Shown: positions 11,246 through 21,465 of the stretch, one piece after another
How the letters are laid out: every line of letters begins with the position of its first letter
Position numbering within the stretch: position 1 is the stretch's first letter
NCBI GenBank assembly: GCA_949987735.1
Contig: OX465295.1
Span: 226,134,185-226,198,184, forward strand
Length of the DNA stretch: 64,000 nt
DNA from: Leucophora obtusa
Lineage: Eukaryota > Arthropoda > Insecta > Diptera > Anthomyiidae
Direction: 5' to 3'
Notes under the pieces: generated by a model
The model's input: the letters and a program-made list of their open reading frames with translations, nothing else
What the model was told of the DNA's origin: nothing
Database searches by the model: none
Program-made: the position numbers and the translations under genes

Positions 11246-12718
11246 CTGCCTACACACGAAGGAACATTCGTCACAAAATGCCCTTCGTGTATGGCGACCT
11301 ATAGAAAATCAAGCATGCTGTACAGCATGCTGTACAGCATGCTGGACGGCTGTATGAATTTGATCATGTAGTGTCTAATTTGACAGCTTGTCAAACATGT
11401 TGGACGAAAAACAAAATTTTTTGATTTTTCGGCAGGTTTGACAAACACGCTTTACAGTGTAATGGAAAATATCATCAAACATTAGGGAATTTTACATTTT
11501 TAATAAGTTATTTTGTGACAAGAAAGGGATAACGTTAATAAAAAAACTAAAAAATGGAAAAACAGAAGAAAAAAAATTAAATTCAAAGAAAAAAAATTAA
11601 AAAAATAATTTCGTCATTATCATCCGCTGTGTTGATTTTGTGTTTTTGAAGGAACATTTTACAGCATCCTTGACCGTGTATTTGATCGTATAAAGTCCGC
11701 TTATGTCAATAGCGGCCTATATACGAGCAAGCATGCTGTCCAGCTTGTTTGACAAACAAAAAATGGTTTTTGGAATACACGGACAAGCATGCTGTAAAAC
11801 TTTACTTCAAAACCACAAAATCAACACAGCGGATGATAATGACGAAATTATTTTTATTAATTTTTTTCTTGGAATTTCAGTTTTGAATTTCTGTTTTTGC
11901 ATTTTTTAGTTTATTTTAGGCATGTGCGATTAATCGATTAATCAAACTTCCTGATTAATGAAAATTCTGATTAATCAATTAGTCGATTATTCAATAATTT
12001 TGATTAATCAAAAACATAATTAATCGATTAATCAGTTATTTCGATTATTCAAAATAATGATTAATTGATTAATCATGATTTTGATTAATCAAATTTATGA
12101 ATAATTGAATAATATCTTGTTTTTCTCCATTGACGACGCTTTTTAACGCCAGTTCAAAATAGAGACTTTAAATTTAGGAACGGAGTTGTTCAAGTCTGAC
12201 CAGTGAGCAAACAACCTTTGTTATTCTCTTTATTTGGAGCTATATAAAGTATCGCTACAAAACAAGGATAAAATTTCCGTATTTTACTATTTTAAATATT
12301 AATTGAAATTATTCAAGTTTTGATTAATCAAAATTCAAATTAATCGATTAATCATAATTCTGATTAATCAAAATTTCAACTAATCAATTAATTGACTAAT
12401 CAAAGTTCTGATTAATCATACTGTTTGATTAATCGATTAATCGCACATCCCTAGTTTATTTATTAACGTTATCCCTTTCTTGTCACAAAATAACTTTTTA
12501 AAAATGTAAAATTCTCCAATGTTTGATGATTTTTTTCAATATACGGTAAAGCGTGTTTGTCAAACTTGCCGAAAAATCAAAAAATTTTGTTTTTCGTCTA
12601 ACATGCTTGACAAACCGTCAAATTAGACATTACATGGTCAAATTCATACAGCCGGCCAGCATGCTGTACAGCATACTTGGAAGTCTATATGGCCGCTAAT
12701 GTATCGTGTTGACATTCG
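11246..12718. mobile_element. Large fold-back with GCATGCTGTACAGCATGCTG tips
   Basis: The two arms, about 11246-11660 and 11790-12718, are inverted copies. They share AAGCATGCTGTACAGC, CTTGTCAAACATG, GATTTTTCGGCAGGTTTG, GACAAGAAAGGGATAACG and TCATTATCATCCGCTGTG blocks. The right arm is interrupted by the hAT-like element 11917-12453. No transposase frame exists. The exact termini are uncertain because no clear target duplication flanks the arms. Confidence 0.7.
11917..12453. mobile_element. hAT-like MITE of GATTAATCGA repeats
   Basis: The terminal repeats are TAGGCATGTGCGATTAATCG and, inverted, TAGGGATGTGCGATTAATCG. A perfect 8-bp target duplication GTTTATTT flanks it (11909-11916 and 12454-12461), as expected for hAT. 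The body is almost entirely GATTAATC words in both orientations. It is 537 bp, non-coding, and nested in the right arm of the surrounding fold-back. Confidence 0.88.
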
Positions 12719-13716
12719 TTTTTTATTCGTGTTATCTAAATTTTTTGATATTTTGTGTTTCCTAACTAAATTTTCCATCGTGTGTATCGATGTTACTGTT
12801 TTTGCTGTTTTAGTTCATTAAGAGCAGTCGTACTGGGAGGTGCTTTTGCTTTTTGCCGCATTATGGCGACAATTACAAATAATGAAAACTGCATTAATTT
12901 TATAAATGAATATAAAAATTTATAGACAATTAAGAAAAAAATCCTTAAATAAAATTGTAACAAAATATTGACCAGTTTTCCTTTAAACATATATAATATA
13001 AGCAATTGTAAATTGCACGCGTGCTAACCCGGTGTCTTCAAATGCAATAACTTATATGATATGAAATGTCAAAACCATTGCAGCGAAACTTCAAAATGAT
13101 ATCAATTGCAAAGGAGAACACTTGACCATTTCATGGATAAGAAATATCATAGATTTTTTTCGAAAAACAACAAATTTTATGAAACATTAATATTTACCGA
13201 CAAATAATAAAAAAACTAAACACTTTTCCATTCTTTTTTACCAAATTTTTTGTTGTTTTTCTATTACAAAATTAAAATGAAAACTAAAAGTGACATTTGA
13301 TCTCTGGCATCACTGCAAGAGCCGATTGCATGCCAGCGATATGATGTTTGTATTAATTTTATTGTGCATAGACTAATAGCGTCAGAAAATTACAATTTTA
13401 TTAAAAATTTTAAATTATTAAGAAAAACATTAAATTCTGTCATAAAATTAATAAGAAAGGGATACAAATTTTCTATGACTAAAAAAAAATAACGAAATAA
13501 ACGATTGAACGAAATGAACGTTTGAACGAAAAGAACGAATAATGGTGAACGATGTCATATCGTTCAATGAACTGAACCGTTCAAATGAACTAGTTCGTTC
13601 ATGAACGACACAACGACAAGGTTTGTCAACAAAAACATTCGGTAGCATTTCGGTAGTGTTTTGATAGTTAAAAAAATAAAGTGAATTAAAATAATAACTT
13701 GTAAAAATCAATAACA
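12719..13716. other. Stretch upstream of the pseudogene pair, with GAACGA repeats
   Basis: Positions 13495-13610 are a palindromic cluster of TGAACGA/TCGTTCA words centred on AACTAGTTCGTTCATGAACG. A related TGAACTAGTT cluster lies at 40770-40875. The rest is AT-rich and without a supported gene. Confidence 0.45.
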
Positions 13717-14514
13717 ATGGTACATGTTGGACCAGTACATGTTGGTCATCCTGGGGTACTTGCTCCACAACATTTGCCCACCGCACCCAGTGGTCCTAAT
13801 ACTCTTCAAACATCATCTTCGACCGGAACAACATCCTCATCTTCAAATAAATCGTCTTTATCCGTAAAACCCAATTATACTTTAAAGTTTACTTTGGCTG
13901 GTCATACCAAGGCAGTATCAGCTGTTTTCACCCAATGGGGAATGGTTGGAGAGTTCATGTGAGTACCAGAAGTGGGAAAAGAAATAATTTCGAAATCTTA
14001 TGAATTGACCTGTCCCGGCTGTTCATTTTAATCGTGATGGTTCGTTAATTGTCTCTTCTAGCTATGTTGGCTTATGTCGTATTTGGGATACAGCCAGTGG
14101 TCAGTGTTTGAAGACTTTAATAGATGATGGCAAGTATATATTGGCGGCTACTTTGGATAATTCTTTGAAATTATTGGACTATTCAAAAGGAAAATGTTTA
14201 AAAACCTACACTGGACGTAAAAATGAAAAATATTGTATTTTTGCAAATTTTTCAGTAACTGGAGGAAATGTTAGTTAAAGGCAAGAATTTTTTTTATCTA
14301 TAAATTTGTTTTAAATGTTTGTAATATTTTTTTGTGGGTTGTTTCCGGCAGTTAATATGGTTTACATCTGGAATCTACAATCGAAAGAGGTGGTTTAGAA
14401 ATGACAGGGTCACACCGACACTGTGTTGTATACTGCTTGTCATCCAACAGAGAATATTATTGCTTCGGCGGCTTTGGAACATAACAAAACCATAAAATTA
14501 TGGAAAAGCGATAC
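13717..14514 (+). pseudogene. wds: will die slowly (WDR5-type WD40 protein) pseudogene
   Basis: The intact protein is the WD40 propeller that presents histone H3 to MLL/COMPASS methyltransferases in the nucleus. Here the ATG at 13717 opens MVHVGPVHVGHPGVLAP, a serine/threonine linker and NKSSLSVKPNYTLKFTLAGH. This is the fly N-terminus and first WD strand. The frame then breaks after AVSAV by loss of about 4 nt and ends at a TGA near 13958. Blades roughly one to three are missing. Similarity resumes near 14015 with AVHFNRDGSLIVSSSY and continues through LCRIWDTASGQCLKTLIDD and KGKCLKTYTG to NFSVTGG. After a short intron-like gap it resumes at NMVYIWNLQSKEVV, then an in-frame TAG, and ends IKLWKSDT near 14513. 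Deletions, frameshifts and stops show a dead copy. The functional gene should lie elsewhere in the genome. Confidence 0.88.
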
Positions 14515-14523
14515 ATAATTTTA

Positions 14524-14877
14524 CAATTACATATGGTTATCCCAATATTGGTACCATACGTGAATTGGTATTTAAAAAGGTTTTGCTCGTATCAATGGCA
14601 AAAAATCACCCATTATTTGTTTGGAAGATATTATTCATGAGATATTTACAGTGGGTACAAAGGTTCAAGCTGTTAGTGAATTTATGTGTGCATTTTTAGT
14701 AAGTTTATTGTTTTTATATTAATTTATATGTAGCAAAAATTAACTTCTATTTTTTTATCTACAGTTTTGTAGCCCACGTGAAGCTTGGAAGAATAAAGTG
14801 TCGGTATCCTTTAAGCGTGAAGGCGAATACGGCGATCGTGGTAATGGTATCAATGATTTAATAGCACGCAGTTTATA
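14524..14877 (+). pseudogene. Ribosomal protein L7-like (RPL7L1-type) pseudogene, 3' part
   Basis: Starts in frame with TYGYPNIGTIRELVFKK, then shifts frame by one base at GFARINGKK. It lacks roughly 20 codons before ICLEDIIHEIFTVGTKVQA, continues VSEFMCAFL, and after an intron (14699-14764, GTAAGT donor, CTACAG acceptor, phase 0) ends FCSPREAWKNKVSVSFK...INDLIARSL and TAA. The ICLEDxIHEI and C-terminal GDRGxxINxLI blocks are those of the L7/L30 family, closest to the nucleolar L7-like paralogue. The retained canonical intron means this arose by DNA duplication, not by retroposition. It directly follows the wds fragment on the same strand, so both may have been copied together. Confidence 0.8.
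14699..14764 (+). other. Retained spliceosomal intron in the L7-like pseudogene
   Basis: GTAAGT at 14699 and TTTTTTATCTACAG ending at 14764 join the codons for CAFL and FCSP in frame. It is a 66-nt AT-rich intron, typical of flies. Confidence 0.75.
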
Positions 14878-15990
14878 AATATATTTTTGTAAAATTTGAC
14901 ACTGTTACTTATAAACTAGAAAGTATTTTAGAGGCTTTGACATGTCTTTTTCATATTTATGTGGTTTTTCATTTTAAATATCCGATTAAATGTAAACATG
15001 TATGGCTCTTCAATCACATTTTTTTGGAATCAATTTTCCTAAAGACAAGTTATCAACAGCAACTTAGCCTGACAACTTATCTAAAAAATATAAATGAAGA
15101 GAAAAATTTATAAATTTTACTCCTATGTTAGTTAATTTGATAATTTCACATTTTAAATCGTTTAAAACATGTTATTTTTCGCTGTTTTCGCATCAATTTA
15201 TTTATTTAATTAATTATTAAATTAATTAAAATTAAAATTTAATTATTTTATTTAATTAAAGGAAACAACAATTGCCTACTTTTGTTAACTTTGAAATTCT
15301 TAATTTCTAATTATAATCTTTACAGCTGAGTTTCATACTGAAGTCTTTAACTTCAATATTAAACAAAAGAAAATGCCAAGAAATTTGTGTACGAAACAAC
15401 AAAAAATTATGGATTAATAAAAGTAAACTCAAAAACCTACACGGTGGTTTTCATACTGAAGATTTTTGATTTAAGCATTAGTTATTTAATTTGTTATTTC
15501 GTATACAATTTTTTACATTTTATCTTTCAATATCGTTAAGTTCAAATTAACTTTAAATATGAAACCGAGCGTAATAGATAAATAATAAAATGTACCTACA
15601 TTAATTTGGAATAAATGTGGGCATTTTTTATACTTTTAAAAGTGAATACTTATAAAAATTTGCATTAAATGAATTTGTGACTTTCTTTTAAAAAATGAAT
15701 TTGTGACTTTCTTTTAAATACTTATATATATTTATACTCCAAAAATTAATTTAAATGAGAATATCAATTTGATATTGATCTCAAAAGCCTATTATTTAGT
15801 ACATATATTTATAATAAATCTTTTTATATACATACATTCAGTGTATCATTCATCTAAAAGTTATTTAAATTTTAAAACTTTACTTATAATTAAATCGTAT
15901 TTAAAATTACATTTCATTTTATAACTAAAAAGAAATAAATTTTACTATTCGTAAGCATTTTTTATGGATTTTATTTTAGATTTTTTGGAA
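14878..15990. other. Unassigned stretch with a short tandem duplication
   Basis: No gene recognised. TCATACTGAAG blocks occur at about 15332 and 15450, and GAATTTGTGACTTTCTTTTAA is duplicated in tandem at about 15670-15718. The remainder is AT-rich. Confidence 0.4.
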
Positions 15991-16347
15991 ATAAAATACA
16001 GTATGCATACTAATATTTAGTATAAGTACTATTTTATTTCCATTTTAAATTTACAGAAATTTTACTAATATATAGTAAAATTACTAATTTTTGTTTCTAA
16101 ATGAATTTCACAAATATTTAGAAAGGAATTTGGCTAATTTTAGCAAATTGATTTCCATTATGAATATACTAAAATTATACTAAATTTTAGTAACTATTAC
16201 AAATTTTTTCCACAACTTTGACTTTACTAATAATTACAGACACATTTTGCTAAAATTAGCTAATCGGTCTGCTGGCCTAATATTAGTTAATTTTTCTGTA
16301 ATATTACAGTTTTTTCTGTAACTTTTACAGACTTTTTTATTTGAGTG
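15991..16347 (-). mobile_element. CACTCA / TTAGTAAAAT MITE, right part
   Basis: Ends at 16347 as AGACTTTTTTATTTGAGTG|TA, the same right end as 47567-48341. It contains many TTTTACTAAT and CTAAAATTAG words. The left terminus is not recognisable. Confidence 0.55.
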
Positions 16348-16627
16348 TACTTCATATTGGAGGAAGTACGGCGAACTTTTTTTTGCGATACGTTCTAATG
16401 GTCATATAAGGTACCTCATCAAAACATTTTTAATACAGTTGCAGATAGGAGGATATTCACAGTTCATGCTATTGTAAGTAGTAAATTAGCATTTATCGTA
16501 AATCTGACAACTTTCTGTGGGTTAAACTTCAAAAATCATGCTATTTTACAACGAGAGCAGATTAACACTTAAACTGTGAATTCCTTCATTGATTTCCAAA
16601 AAAAAAGTTAAGAAAATTTGTTTTTAA

Positions 16628-16712
16628 TATCTGTTTTTAAAAGCATAGAATTGAACCCAGTCCACCAAATAGTCAGCCAAGACCTCTACCCACTATTCTA
16701 ACGAGACTAATT
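16628..16712 (-). repeat. tRNA-like module
   Basis: On the minus strand TTAGAATAGTGGGTAGAGG is followed by GGACTGGGTTCAATTCTATGC, a box A/box B pair with near-normal spacing. Text on its 5' side (TTTTTAGCTATCAC) resembles the flank of the module at 7094-7163, so the two belong to one family. No element termini were found here. Confidence 0.55.
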
Positions 16713-17034
16713 GTAGCTATGTGATAGCTAAAAATTAAATGCATGACAAAAACATTTCGAGCTAAGGTAAAAGCATCGCCAAAAGGTTGGTTTACACTAA
16801 TTGGTCAACATGATGTTGGGAAAAAACCAATGGTATTAAAACTCTGAAACACAGTTTCGCAAAAAAATTATATTTAAAATGTCAGATAAATCTATAGAGT
16901 CAAAAATATGTCAACAAAAGTATCTTATTACAAAGAAATTCAATTTAATAAAAAATTATAAAAAGAGTTGTAATTTTATAAAAAGAAATTCATATATAAA
17001 AAGAAACTAATTTTATAAAAACAAACTGAATAGT

Positions 17035-17080
17035 CGGGAACGGAATCGAACTCGAGACCTTTTGACTTTAGACCTTATTT
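17035..17080 (-). repeat. tRNA-like 3' half
   Basis: On the minus strand GGTCTCGAGTTCGATTCC is a good box B/T-arm, followed by GTTCCCGACTAT. The D-arm half is not recognisable upstream. Confidence 0.45.
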
Positions 17081-17149
17081 TGACAAAGTATTGTAATATT
17101 TATAAAATCAGTACTTTGCCAGTTTTATTTTTGGAACAGTTGGCTATTA

Positions 17150-17390
17150 TTGGGGATCTAATTCCATCCCAAATAAATGTAGATGTTACGTAGTACCCAA
17201 ATATATTCCAGCATCTAATTTTAACAGCCATTTTTCGGATAGTTTAGATCTCCTCCAAAAATATATTTCTGTATATAATTCGGTTTGCCATTTTCCAGAT
17301 AAATTTAGATATAACTTAATCAAAAAATATATTGCTGAATCAAATTCAATCTACAATTTTTCGGATAAATTTACATGTTACCAATCTCTC
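17150..17390. repeat. Diverged tandem repeat of about 80 bp
   Basis: Three loose repeats carry the pattern ATTTTTCGGATA...TTTAGAT...CAAAAATATATT...CTG(A/T)AT at about 17225, 17295 and 17360. The CATTTTTCGGAT word links them to the fold-back family at 658 and 20276. Confidence 0.45.
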
Positions 17391-17884
17391 ATCTTACCAA
17401 TTTTTTGTTGACCAGTTTAATTTTTAAATTTGGAGCAAAATTCTTATGATTAAACGATCAAAATTTATATCTATTCTTTTTTTTTTTTAATATGTATGAC
17501 CTAATTACTAATTTGCTACAGGAATAATTTAATAGATCGCATTAAACAAATTAAATGTGCTAAAATTCCAAAACTTATTTAACAAATTGTGAAAAATAGA
17601 TCGTTGATGGTTTCAAACGGCGATGGAGTTTGTCTAAGGGTTATAGTTTAATATTATTCGTAAATGTGAATTTTATTTTATATGTTATTGTTCTGTAGCT
17701 GTTGATGTTTCTTATAGTTCTTCATAGCATGTACCAAAAGCACATTAACCTTTCGACACTGGGCGATTATATACGCAGCAATTTTAAGATATACATAAAT
17801 TCTTTAATATTGGAAATATGGGAGTACCTACTTAGTAGTAGTGAATATAATCACATATTGTATTAAATAAAAGAAGCATAAAAG

Positions 17885-17992
17885 AGTAGGATATACAATC
17901 GCTATCGGATCGCTCATCGGACCGGACATTGGACAGAAGAAGTGCATAAATGACTGTATGATGCCATGGTGGCACAAACTAATATAAGGGAA
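17885..17992. repeat. Left arm of an inverted repeat around the 17993 element
   Basis: AGTAGGATATACAATCGCTATCGGATCGC is mirrored, with divergence, at about 19925-19980. The host of the insertion 17993-19596 was therefore itself a fold-back unit. Confidence 0.4.
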
Positions 17993-18186
17993 CAGGGCTT
18001 TGAAGACTTAATTCTCTAATTCCCTTTTTTGAACTGAATACTTTGGGAATGAATTACCTGACCATTATATTAATTAACTTTTTCTTTTTATTCCCTAAGG
18101 AATTAACTTTTTCGTTTAATTTCCTGAATTTAAGTTTTTCATTAAATGCCCAAAAGGGTATGTCTTTTCACCTAAGAATATAAGGT

Positions 18187-18571
18187 GGGCGCTGTGGTGT
18201 AATGGTTAGCGCGTTGGACTGTTACACGTGAGGTTGCGGGTTCGAGCCGCAACCAAGGCAACATCAGTTTATGAAAAATAATAATATGTGTGAGTTTTTT
18301 CTATCCCTCATACATATCGCAGCGTCCTCCTTCGGTGTTCCCAAAGCACTTACCCCACCGAAATAAAATAATATAACAGGCCTATGAACTAAAAAGCTTC
18401 AACAAAGTTCACCAACTCACCATCAGATAGCGCGCAACAGCTGTTCTAAAATTCAATATCTCGCGCAATTACAGTGTTGCCATATTTGAAGCCCTTCATC
18501 TTCACCACCTTTCACTTCACACGTTAATTAATAGGAAGAATTTCTAAGTGTTGCTTCTCTTAAAAAAAAAA
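18187..18571 (+). mobile_element. tRNA-derived SINE, copy 1
   Basis: A tRNA-like head at 18187-18260 (box A TGGTGTAATGG, T-stem TTGCGG/CCGCAA around GTTCGAG) is followed by a body shared with 39241-39657 on the opposite strand, then an A-rich tail from 18562. The triplet at the anticodon position is GTT (loop CTGTTAC), so the head resembles tRNA-Asn. Box B has lost one base. The order head-body-A tail is that of a Pol III retroposon. It is nested in the 17993-19596 element. Confidence 0.8.
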
Positions 18572-19456
18572 TTTAAAAAAAAATAATAAAAAAATAAAAA
18601 TCTAAATATTATTTATACAATTAATCAGGAGTCTCCCATGGTCCTTATGAATGGCAACACCGGTTTTTAATGTAACAGATGGCGCTGACTGCTGTTTTGC
18701 TTTTTCTGGCAATACTTTTTCATTTTATTGGAGAGAAGTGTTGCCCAAAAAGTTTTAGCTTATTCCCATTTTAAATGTTTAATTCCCCGATGTTATACCC
18801 AATTCATTTTAATTTAAACAAAAACTCAAAAAAAAGGAGCTAAGTTAGCATCGCTCTTAAGTTCAGGCAATTATTAAGAAATGTGTGAGCAAATTAAATA
18901 AAATTGAATATTTTACGAAGATATATTTACGTTTTCACTCGAACTTTAAAGGCCTCAAATCTTTGTTAAAATTATGAAACTAAAAAAATTTTAATATACG
19001 AAAGACAAATCACAATTAATTCGAGAGAAAAAATTTTATACAATTTTCACACGAAGTTCATTATGGTGAAAAGTCTTTTTTTCTAAAATTTGTAAATCTT
19101 ATAAGGTGTAAGTTCCATGACACGTAAACTCTTTTGAACATTCAGTTTGCATAAGTCGAGTTTACATTTAGGTATATGAAAACACCATAAGAGGTTATAT
19201 GGGAATTAAACGAACAAGTTAATTTCTTCAGGGAATTAAATGTACAAGGGAAGGCCTAGGAATTCATTCCTTAGGGAATTAATTTGTTGACCAAAAGTTG
19301 AATTAACTGGAATTGAATAAATTCCTTGGCTTGAAATTGAATTAACTCGTGTTGAATGAATTCTTTAGTGAATGAATTCTTTAATTTTAAGGTTTTGGTC
19401 AGGGAATTCTTTGAATTCACTCACAAGAATTAATTCCTGCTTATGTCTTATTAATG

Positions 19457-19503
19457 TTGCCCTATGTTCCGTATAGGAACTACGGGAACTTATATATATA
19501 TAT
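19457..19503. mobile_element. 47-bp insertion with 14-bp direct repeats
   Basis: ATGTCTTATTAATG at 19443-19456 is repeated exactly at 19504-19517. The 47 bp between begin TTGCCCTATGTTCC and end in TATATATATAT. A 14-bp duplication with a simple 3' tail is what a severely 5'-truncated non-LTR insertion would leave. Confidence 0.6.
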
Positions 19504-19604
19504 ATGTCTTATTAATGAATTGATTCCTTGAATTAAAAAATTGTATTAAATTTTTGGGAATTAATTCCAAAAAGGAATTAATTCTTTAAAGCTCTGTAGG
19601 GGAA

Positions 19605-20275
19605 CTTTCGCAGAAAAAAATAAATAAAAAATGTGAATAGAGAGGAGAAATAAATCTCTAAATTATGGGAAAAAAATAAGAAAAGTATTGCTAATATCAG
19701 AAATTAAAAAAGTGCAATAGTTTATGAAATATGTGAAACTTAAGATTTTTGAGACTGAAATTTGTACATTAATTTTTGCTTATATTTTATTTTCGATATT
19801 TTCATATTTTTTATTATCTTTTTTTTAATTCTAATATTTTTTTTTATTATTTTATTTGTAATTTTTAGTTTCTGCCAATTTACCTCCACTTTTTTCATAT
19901 TTCTCGACCGACTGTCTGACAACGGCATAATGTTCTATACGATGTGCGATCCGATAGAGGTTGCATATCCTAGTCTTATAGGCTTCTTGGTGCTGAGTTC
20001 GCAAGAGTGTTCTGAATATAAAATAAGCACGACCACAAGCATGATTTATAGGTTTCTACCATATAAAGATAATTCCAAGATATTAAGTGGAATCTAATCA
20101 AGAGTAACTTTACTTTTATTTAAAAAAAAATAAAAAAAAATTTTTTTGGAGTTACTGCTTTTTGGTTTATGAAATCAATAAAACTGTAGTTACGGACTTT
20201 TGATTTTCGTCAATAAAATCTATGGTTAACTACATCATAATTAATAAAAAATTAAATTTTGGATTTGTGAGAAGT
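19605..20275. other. Unassigned stretch
   Basis: A T-rich tract at 19780-19880 yields long open frames on both strands by composition alone. Positions 19905-20060 are GC-richer and partly mirror 17885-17945. No gene is supported. Confidence 0.4.
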
Positions 20276-20456
20276 TACGATTAATGTATAATTTTATTAG
20301 TTGAGATCTAAACTAATATCATTAGATAAAAACTGATAAACAACTGATACAACTACATCGGGCCATTTTTCGGATGAAATGGTTTATGGAATTAAATTAT
20401 ATATTACCATATAAAGCTCTATATTAATTTTTTTTAATAGGGTAGTTACAATTTTA
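20276..20456 (-). mobile_element. GGCCATTTTTCGGAT fold-back, fragment
   Basis: Contains GATCTAAACTAATATCA, AACTGATACAACTACATCGG, the GGCCATTTTTCGGAT core and an end TTTTTTTTAATAGGG. This matches inverted the left part of 658-2045. Confidence 0.6.
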
Positions 20457-20833
20457 ATTTCATCATTTTTACATTAATGGAATGTAAACATAATAGCGAT
20501 TAATAAATCGAGAGCTTATATTCAATATCCTTTATGAACTAAAAGACATTTTCTCAGGAGAGGCAAACAATTGATTTATGCCCAAACTCTTAAAGTATGC
20601 ATGAATGAAATCATGATTCCATCTATCTTCACAATATTTGTTAAATATGACTACTGTATGCAACGTTTAAAAATAGTATAATATTCTATGTTATTCGCGG
20701 AGCTATGAAAAATAGACTATTACTTTCTCAGTTGCGCACATAGGCCACAACTGCACTTAATTTTCTAAACTTAAATTAAGAATATTATTTCTACACTAAA
20801 AAAGTTGATATCAAGAAGTTTCATGAATAACCC
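20457..20833. other. Unassigned stretch
   Basis: No gene or clear element end was seen before the CCCAGTGTAGAAA terminus at 20834. Confidence 0.4.
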
Positions 20834-21465
20834 CCCAGTGTAGAAACGGTAATGACATATCATTATTTTTTGGAGTACCAGTAATGACACCCACTTACCT
20901 TCTGCATTATTTTAAAACATATAATAATGAGTTACTGATAATGGCTTTTTTTTATCATTATTTCAAATAGAAAATAAATTTTTAGATTTTTTTGAAAATT
21001 TTTTGAAATCTATTTTTAGACTCAATATTTTTTAAACACTGGTAAGAATATATGTAACCACATATTTTTTGATTTTTTTGTATGTTGGCGAGTAAGCTAC
21101 ATTACATGTCGATATAGCTCAGATGGTAGAGCTATTGACTGGCAATTTGAAGACCCACGTTCGATTCCCGCACCAGCAAATTTTATTTAAAAAAAAATAC
21201 AATAAAAAATATTTTTTTTTTTATATAATTTATTTTTTTGAAAATCTATTTTTAGACTCATTATTTTTATCAGTACTGGTAAGCACATATGTAGGTACCG
21301 ATATATTTTTTGATTTTTCGTATGCTGGTGTGTAACGACAACTCATTATTTTTCGCGACATCGCTATATAAAGGTAATAAGAAATGTAATAACAAAAGTA
21401 ACTGTTACCATTACCAAGTATGTAATTACATAACCACATATCTGGTAATGATTTTCTACACTGGG
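20834..21465 (+). mobile_element. Complete CCCAGTGTAGAAA TIR element with tRNA-like cargo, copy 2
   Basis: Both ends are present: CCCAGTGTAGAAACGGTAAT at 20834 and, inverted, CCCAGTGTAGAAAATCATTAC ending at 21465. Subterminal CATTAC/TAATGA words lie on both sides. The two arms share ATTTTTAGACTCA, GTATG(T/C)TGG and ACCACATAT blocks in inverted or direct arrangement. In the middle is a tRNA-like module (21108-21177). It is 632 bp with no transposase. Target duplication is unclear: CCC abuts both ends and TCATGAAT occurs on both sides at a short distance. Confidence 0.82.
21108..21177 (+). repeat. tRNA-Ala-like module, most complete copy
   Basis: TAGCTCAGATGG (box A) gives a perfect GCTC/GAGC D-stem. 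ACGTTCGATTCC (box B) follows about 38 bases after box A, and a T run follows at 21181. The anticodon-loop position reads CTGGCAA, so the triplet is GGC (Ala). The copy at 57592-57654 keeps CTGGCAG. The anticodon, T and acceptor stems are poorly paired, so it is not a translation tRNA, but Pol III promoter elements are intact. Confidence 0.75.

Larger units (their letters stand above)
17993..19596. mobile_element. hAT-like element of GGAATTAA repeats, with nested SINE
   Basis: The terminal repeats are CAGGGCTTTGAAGACTTAAT and, inverted, CAGAGCTTTAAAGAATTAAT. The flanks TAAGGGAA (17985-17992) and TAGGGGAA (19597-19604) form an 8-bp duplication with one mismatch. Subterminal regions on both sides are packed with GGAATTAATTCC words. 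A tRNA-derived SINE (18187-18571) lies inside. No transposase frame is present. The hAT call rests on the CAGGG-type terminus and the 8-bp duplication. Confidence 0.75.

Noticed and set aside
13958..14010. Possible intron after GTGAGT in the wds copy that would rescue the frame
   Set aside because: The frame is already shifted before this point and about 120 codons of propeller are missing downstream, so splicing could not restore the protein.
18187..18260. Functional tRNA-Asn gene
   Set aside because: The acceptor stem does not close, box B has lost a base, and the sequence continues into a SINE body present twice.
21108..21177. Functional tRNA-Ala gene
   Set aside because: The acceptor, anticodon and T stems do not pair properly, and the module repeats at the same position in a mobile element.
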